Part shown: positions 50,240 through 54,697 of the stretch, in pieces
Layout of the letters: each line of letters begins with the position of its first letter
Numbering within the stretch: the stretch's first letter is position 1
From: Bacteroidales bacterium
GTDB lineage: Bacteria; Bacteroidota; Bacteroidia; Bacteroidales; UBA3824
DNA: 54,697 nucleotides
Assembly (NCBI GenBank): GCA_017535325.1
Contig: JAFXUC010000099.1
Span: 1-54,697, forward strand
Direction: 5' to 3'
Translations under genes and position numbers: made by a program
The notes under the pieces: generated by a model
Told to the model about the DNA's origin: nothing
The model's database searches: none
Seen by the model: the letters and a program-made list of their open reading frames with translations, nothing else

Positions 50240-51658
50240 TTATTTTACTCTTTCTTCGATTTCTTTGTTGATTTTGTCGATAACATCGTCTTCGAGTTCG
50301 TATTTTGAAATAATCCACATTGCAAGGAACAGTAGAATTGCGGGGATAACGCAAACCAACCACAAAATACCCTGCTCTGCAAACGGTGTCTGCTGAGGCA
50401 GTTTAGCGTCAAAACCTACAAACGCCAAAACAGCACCCGGAACTACTCCGCCTAACGCCATACCCAATTTGAAGAAGATACCCGTCAAAGCGTTGACAAT
50501 ACCGGCGATACGTTTGCCGCTTGTGTACTCACCGTAAGAGACAACTTCGGGAACCAAAGCCCACATATAACCCGTTGCAACGATGATACCGGTTGATTTT
50601 ACAAACTGAGCGATGCAAAGCAGCCAAAACTGTTTCAAAGATTCCACCTGAACGAAAATGTACATCATCAGCATACCGATAATCGCCGTGCCGAGAAATG
50701 CGTAAAACATGCCTTTTTTGCCGATTTTCTTTTTGATGGCGGGAACAAACGGCATGAAAATAAACGCCGGAATCGTACCGAGCCACATGAAAGCCGTTGT
50801 CATCAATTCGTCAGCACCGACATTGTAAGTCATAAAATATGCGTCTGCGGCGTTGCCCACGCTCATCATTGCAAAAGCCGTTACGAAGAAAAACGCCAAA
50901 ATTCTAAGCGGACGGTTGTGCGCAAACTCAGTGAAAAGGTCTGTCGCCTTTACTTTGTCTGACTCGCTCTTGTCCATAACAACGCGCTCTTTGCTCTGTG
51001 AAAAACAGAAAACCAACAGCGCAAAACCTGACAATGCAAAAATCGTCATCGTAATAAACCACGCCGAAGCGGATTCAGGCTGGTTGGTAATGGCAGTACC
51101 GTCAGCGGCAACAGGCGCAAAAATCGCAATTACCAAAGGCAAAGATTTCACAATCAGAGCACCGAAGTTTGCCATAAACATACGGGTAGAGGTGAGAATC
51201 GTGATTTCGTCGGTGTCGCGTGTCAAGGACGAGTTCAACGCGCCGTAAGGTACGTTAACCAAAGTATAAGCCATTGACATCAGCACGTATGTAAAATATG
51301 CGTATGCCAAAGAGCCGCTGAATCCGTTCCAAAAACAGAGAATCGCAAAACCTGTCAAAGGAATACCGCCGAGAATAAGCCATGAACGGTATTTTCCCCA
51401 TTTCGGATTGCTTTTGTCAACAAACGCGCCGACAACAGGGTCCCAAGCCCAGTCTATAAGCCTTACAATCAAAAACATGACGGCGGCATCGCCCGGATCA
51501 AGCCCGTAAACATTCGTGTAGAAAAACAGCAGCCAAATGCTGACTGTCTGATAAATAAGGTTTTGCGCCATGTCTCCCGCGCCAAAACCTATGCGTTGAA
51601 GCCAAGAAAGTTTGTAAAAACCTTTCTGCTCGTTGCTTTTTACTGATTCATTACTCAT
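50240..51658 (-). CDS. GPH-family (glycoside-pentoside-hexuronide) cation symporter
   Basis: A 472-aa inner-membrane carrier with about 12 helices. Family signs: RIGFGAGDMAQNLIYQTVSI, LIVRLIDWAWDPVVGAFVDK (the Asp residues of helix 2), the loop SNPKWGKYRSWLI, and NVPYGALNSSLTRDTDEITI. MelB/XynB-type members import xylosides, melibiose or glucuronides with Na+ or H+. It lies 15 bp after a GH115 gene, so its cargo is probably an aldouronic acid or xylo-oligosaccharide released by that enzyme and GH31. It is the last gene of the group. Confidence 0.93.
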   Translation of the reverse strand: MSNESVKSNEQKGFYKLSWLQRIGFGAGDMAQNLIYQTVSIWLLFFYTNVYGLDPGDAAVMFLIVRLIDWAWDPVVGAFVDKSNPKWGKYRSWLILGGIPLTGFAILCFWNGFSGSLAYAYFTYVLMSMAYTLVNVPYGALNSSLTRDTDEITILTSTRMFMANFGALIVKSLPLVIAIFAPVAADGTAITNQPESASAWFITMTIFALSGFALLVFCFSQSKERVVMDKSESDKVKATDLFTEFAHNRPLRILAFFFVTAFAMMSVGNAADAYFMTYNVGADELMTTAFMWLGTIPAFIFMPFVPAIKKKIGKKGMFYAFLGTAIIGMLMMYIFVQVESLKQFWLLCIAQFVKSTGIIVATGYMWALVPEVVSYGEYTSGKRIAGIVNALTGIFFKLGMALGGVVPGAVLAFVGFDAKLPQQTPFAEQGILWLVCVIPAILLFLAMWIISKYELEDDVIDKINKEIEERVK

Positions 51659-51673
51659 TTTTTGTATAAATTT

Positions 51674-54070
51674 TTATTTAACTTTTATTTCAAAATTTTC
51701 GTAAACCACCGCGCCGTCAGTCAAATAAACCCTCAGTGTATGTTTTTTCTGAGAGTTCAGCGGTACAGACGTTTTGGTTTTATAACAGTTGTTTATAACG
51801 CTCTGCTCCCATGCAATACGGTCAATGCCCCAAGCGATTCTTTTATCAGCATGAATGTCAAGCATTTGAGTCTCGCCGCCGTCAACCGAGAGCGCAATAA
51901 AATGGTCTTTTGCCAAAAAGTCCAAAGTCGGCGAAGTATAACACGTAATTTCCAATTCGCTGCCCTGAGCATTTTTCGGCAGTTCAAATTCGTATTCCAA
52001 ATATTTGTCGGAGAAATATTTTTCACTTCTTTCTGACGACGGATAATACGAAACCGCCGAGCCGAACCGTCCGCCGCCAATGATTTTGTGCCAGGAGCCC
52101 TGCGCAGTTTTATATTTGTCAGCATCAATGTTAACCGCGTTTAAATCAGCACTTTTTACCGGGAAAGGCTTTTCTGGCAAAGACGGTTTTACGTTGGTCT
52201 CCGGCTGTTGCCAGTTGTTGTAACCGATATGCGTCTGAGCCATCATCAAATCCCATTTTCCGCCCGCAATGCTGTGATATTTTTTGGTAATCAGCGAGTC
52301 CTGAACAAAAAGTCCGTCAGCCTTTGCCAAATGTTTTTGACGGAGTTCGGGTTTGTCAGAGAGTTTCGCTTGAAGATATTCGGCATACATTTCGTAAAGG
52401 TTTGCCGTTGCCTCAGCCGGGAACATAACAAGTTGGTAATAAGCGTCTTGAAGGTTTTGCGGAAGACTTTTCATAATTGTTTCCGCCTGAATTTTCAGTT
52501 TTTTCAACTCCTCAGTTTTTGAGATAAGTTCTTCTTTTACAAGCGCGTGAGCATCAAGCAATTCGGGCTTTTTAGCGGCGTTAATTCTTGCAACGTTTTG
52601 CAAAATGTCGCCGATTTGTTTTGAAAACTGTTTTCCAAAACATTCCGCAGCAAATCTTTCGTTGTAATCGATTACGTTTTCGGGCGTAAACTGCGACGGG
52701 TCGTAAGCGTAGTCAGCAAAAAACGAAATCGGCAACTCCATAGGTTTCAAATCGCCGACGTTGACAATCCAAAGTCTGTCAGCACCGTATTCAATGGCGA
52801 GATCAAACTGGTCGTAAAATTTTTGCAACTGATTGGTGTTTATCCACTTATAACATCTCGGACCGCCGACGTAATCAAAATGCCAATACATTCCGTAACC
52901 GCCTTTGCGTTTGGGAGAACCCGGTTCAGGCAGACGGCGGACGTTTCCCCAGTTGTCGTCGCAAAGCAAAAGCGTTATGTCGTCGGGGACTTTCATGCCT
53001 TTGTCGTAATAGTCCTGAACCTCTTTGTACAGAGCCCAAACCTGCGGAGTCTGGTCAGCGGGCTTTTTCGTAATTTTCTCAATGATAGAACGCTGCGTTT
53101 TAACGATTTTCTCCAACAAAGCGATGTTGGTGCCTTCTTCCATAGCCTCGTCGCCGTCGCCGCGCATACCGACAGTAACTACGGTCTCCTTATTGCCCAT
53201 CGTTTTGATACCGTCCTGCCAGAAAAATTCAAGTTCCAAGTTGTTGGTCTGAAAATTCCATGCGCCGCGCTTTTGCTTGTGCCATTCGGCGTAAGAGCGG
53301 TTCATCGGCTCGTGGTGCGAATTGCCCATGACAATTCCGTAATTGTCGGCGACAACGGAATTGAGCGGGTCGTCCTCGTTGAAAGCCGCCCACCACATTG
53401 CAGGCCACATAAAATTGCATTTCAGACGCAGCAAAAGTTCAAAAACTTTTTCATAAAACTGATGGTTGAAACCGCCGAAGTTTTTTACCGCCCAACGTCC
53501 GAGACAAGGCTCTTCGTCGTTTAAGAAAATACCACGGTACTTTACTTTCGGAGATTGGAAAACAACGTCTTTATCAGACTTAAAACCCAAAAAATCATGC
53601 TTTTGAGCGGGAACGTCAGCCCAATACTTCCACGGACTTACGCCGATGTTTTTGCTCAAATCGTAAACGGCGAAAATAGTTCCGCGCTTGTCGGCACCGA
53701 TAATAAGAATTGTGTTGTCGTTAACTTTTTTAATCATTCCGGCTTCCCATTTGCCCTGAATTTGGGAGATGTCTGTTTTGGTGTTTTCCAAAACCGCATC
53801 GAGCATTTTTGTCTTGCCGAGAGTACCGATAATAATCTGTGTTTCAGCATTTTGATTATTGAGGTCCGGCTTTTTGCCGGATACCTCAAATATATCGTTT
53901 TGAAGATTTTTGACAGCGATTTTCACGCCGGGAAAATCCTCTTCGGAATAAATCAAACTGCACTTTGCCAAGTTGATTCCGCCTAAACTTTCATCAAAGT
54001 TAATGTACTGAGCCTTAGCAAATTGAAGACTAAAAACCGCTAAAATGATTACCAATAATTTTTTTTTCAT
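51674..54070 (-). CDS. GH115 xylan alpha-1,2-glucuronidase
   Basis: A 798-aa enzyme with a signal peptide (ends LQFAKA), so periplasmic or surface. It removes (4-O-methyl)glucuronic acid from glucuronoxylan, including internal residues. Key family stretches: IGADKRGTIFAVYDLSKNIG, SPKVKYRGIFLNDEEPCLGR (conserved Asp/Glu cluster), LRLKCNFMWPAMWWAAFNED, MGNSHHEPMNRSYAEWHKQK, and YWHFDYVGGPRCYKWINTNQ. A C-terminal beta-sandwich begins near residue 640. Length is slightly short for the family but all blocks are present. It has its own TAACTTTG box 26 bp before the ATG and lies between a GH31 gene and the GPH symporter, all on one strand. Confidence 0.94.
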   Translation of the reverse strand: MKKKLLVIILAVFSLQFAKAQYINFDESLGGINLAKCSLIYSEEDFPGVKIAVKNLQNDIFEVSGKKPDLNNQNAETQIIIGTLGKTKMLDAVLENTKTDISQIQGKWEAGMIKKVNDNTILIIGADKRGTIFAVYDLSKNIGVSPWKYWADVPAQKHDFLGFKSDKDVVFQSPKVKYRGIFLNDEEPCLGRWAVKNFGGFNHQFYEKVFELLLRLKCNFMWPAMWWAAFNEDDPLNSVVADNYGIVMGNSHHEPMNRSYAEWHKQKRGAWNFQTNNLELEFFWQDGIKTMGNKETVVTVGMRGDGDEAMEEGTNIALLEKIVKTQRSIIEKITKKPADQTPQVWALYKEVQDYYDKGMKVPDDITLLLCDDNWGNVRRLPEPGSPKRKGGYGMYWHFDYVGGPRCYKWINTNQLQKFYDQFDLAIEYGADRLWIVNVGDLKPMELPISFFADYAYDPSQFTPENVIDYNERFAAECFGKQFSKQIGDILQNVARINAAKKPELLDAHALVKEELISKTEELKKLKIQAETIMKSLPQNLQDAYYQLVMFPAEATANLYEMYAEYLQAKLSDKPELRQKHLAKADGLFVQDSLITKKYHSIAGGKWDLMMAQTHIGYNNWQQPETNVKPSLPEKPFPVKSADLNAVNIDADKYKTAQGSWHKIIGGGRFGSAVSYYPSSERSEKYFSDKYLEYEFELPKNAQGSELEITCYTSPTLDFLAKDHFIALSVDGGETQMLDIHADKRIAWGIDRIAWEQSVINNCYKTKTSVPLNSQKKHTLRVYLTDGAVVYENFEIKVK

Positions 54071-54095
54071 AATATATGTGGCATAAAATCCGCCG

Positions 54096-54103
54096 CAAAG
54101 TTA
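54096..54103 (-). promoter_or_regulatory. Promoter -7 box of the GH115 gene
   Basis: TAACTTTG on the minus strand, 25 bp upstream of the ATG, in the 68-bp gap after the GH31 gene. The GH115 gene can therefore be transcribed separately from GH31. Confidence 0.5.
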
Positions 54104-54138
54104 AAAAAAAATTACGGAAAAATTAAGAAAATCTGACA

Positions 54139-54697
54139 TTAAAATCTCACTTCTACCCTGTTTCCGTTATAATCAACCTTTTTCGAGGTTCCGTCAGGTA
54201 ACACAACATCAAAGGTGCGCTGTTTCAACATTCCATCAAAACTGCCTTTTCTGTCGCTGATTGTGAGAGTTTTACGGGCATCGTTCCAAGTGAACAAAAT
54301 TTCTGAATATTTGCCGTTTTCGTAGTTGTAGTTGTCACCCTCGTCCTCGTAAAGCGTAAAACTGCCGTCTTTGCCGGGATAAACGCGGATTTCGAGACTG
54401 CTCCAATCCTTTTCTGTAACATACTGCATTTCAGGTGCTAACGGCAATATACCGCCCGCCTTTATGAACATCGGCGATTTGTCGAAAGTTGTGGTCAAAG
54501 TAACCTTCTGACCGCCTTTGTAAAGTTTTCCGGTGTAGAAATCGTACCAGTCGCTGCCCTTTGGCAGGTATTTGACTGTCTGTTTTGTCTGAGTGAAATC
54601 AACATTTGCAACCTGCTTATTGTCAGCGTTGTTTCTGTCCCAGCCCGACATTTCGTCGGTCTTGATGATTTTTTCTTCGGTGTACTGAGCCTCCACA
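54139..54697 (-). CDS. GH31 family glycosidase, C-terminal part (window edge)
   Basis: Only the last about 185 residues lie in the window; the 5' part is beyond 54697. The first in-frame GTG at 54696 is an internal Val codon, not a start. Visible are DEMSGWDRNNADNKQ, TVKYLPKGSDWYDFYTGK, SPMFIKAGGILPLAP and LEIRVYPGKDGSFTLYEDEG, which match the proximal and distal (DUF5110-type) C-terminal beta-sandwiches of GH31. Bacteroidota GH31 enzymes of this type are alpha-xylosidases or alpha-glucosidases; beside GH115, alpha-xylosidase is the likelier. The catalytic domain is not seen, so activity cannot be judged. Confidence 0.88.
   Translation of the reverse strand, partial: VEAQYTEEKIIKTDEMSGWDRNNADNKQVANVDFTQTKQTVKYLPKGSDWYDFYTGKLYKGGQKVTLTTTFDKSPMFIKAGGILPLAPEMQYVTEKDWSSLEIRVYPGKDGSFTLYEDEGDNYNYENGKYSEILFTWNDARKTLTISDRKGSFDGMLKQRTFDVVLPDGTSKKVDYNGNRVEVRF

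Noticed and set aside
54139..54696. Complete 185-aa gene starting at 54696
   Set aside because: The apparent start is a GTG inside a GH31 C-terminal region; the real start is beyond the window.

Overview
This window is from a Bacteroidales-type bacterium (phylum Bacteroidota). The evidence is a SusC/SusD pair, Bacteroidota promoters of the TTTG / TAnnTTTG type, a BspA-like leucine-rich-repeat protein ending in a type IX secretion (T9SS) sorting domain, many Bacteroidota-style lipoproteins, and a HtpG and CarB of the expected kind. The set of plant cell-wall hydrolases (GH5, GH43, GH51, GH115, GH31) points to an animal gut or rumen fibre degrader. I see no rRNA, tRNA, CRISPR array or insertion sequence. 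Protein calls come from reading motifs by eye; no database search was run.

Layout. (1) 210-9405: a TPR/SpoIIE phosphatase overlapping a secreted zincin-like protein, an EEP-family phosphatase/nuclease, a giant GLUG-repeat surface protein, a Sel1-repeat protein and a secreted protein of unknown function. (2) 9406-15194: 33-bp intergenic repeats, a BspA-like T9SS cargo protein, and a divergent pair (Rpn-family nuclease / AAA ATPase with a DUF234-like nuclease end) separated by two tandem 50-bp palindromes. (3) 15189-22639: a decayed copy of a VWA lipoprotein gene, a lipid A modification pair (PAP2 phosphatase plus phosphoethanolamine transferase), the intact VWA gene, an outer-membrane beta-barrel protein and a plug-only TonB-receptor-like protein. 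(4) 22701-24764: htpG. (5) 25038-33514: a compact polysaccharide utilisation locus, SusC-SusD-surface lipoprotein-GH5 with BACON. (6) 33564-36545: a cytoplasmic papain-like/TerB-like protein with a very acidic tail, and a membrane-domain/cytidylate-kinase-like fusion. (7) 36581-42959: hexuronate transporter, GH43, ribosomal protein bS21, a GntR/LacI-type regulator and a divergent GH51 arabinofuranosidase. (8) 43017-47324: a coiled-coil membrane protein and carB. (9) 47403-50223: a small defence-like island (RloA/RloB plus a divergent unknown gene) that looks more AT-rich than its surroundings. (10) 50240-54697: GPH sugar symporter, GH115 alpha-glucuronidase and the end of a GH31 gene.

How it fits together. 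The carbohydrate genes make a coherent programme. SusCD and GH5 take up and cut a beta-glucan-type chain. GH43, GH51, GH115 and GH31 remove arabinose, xylose and (methyl)glucuronate from xylan or xyloglucan. The hexuronate and GPH transporters import the products, and the GntR regulator probably senses one of them. No endo-xylanase is present, so backbone cutting must be encoded elsewhere. The parts I find most worth a second look are the RloAB island, the Rpn/AAA divergent pair around tandem palindromes, the VWA remnant whose promoter is far better preserved than its coding sequence, the papain-TerB-acidic protein and the 33-bp repeats.
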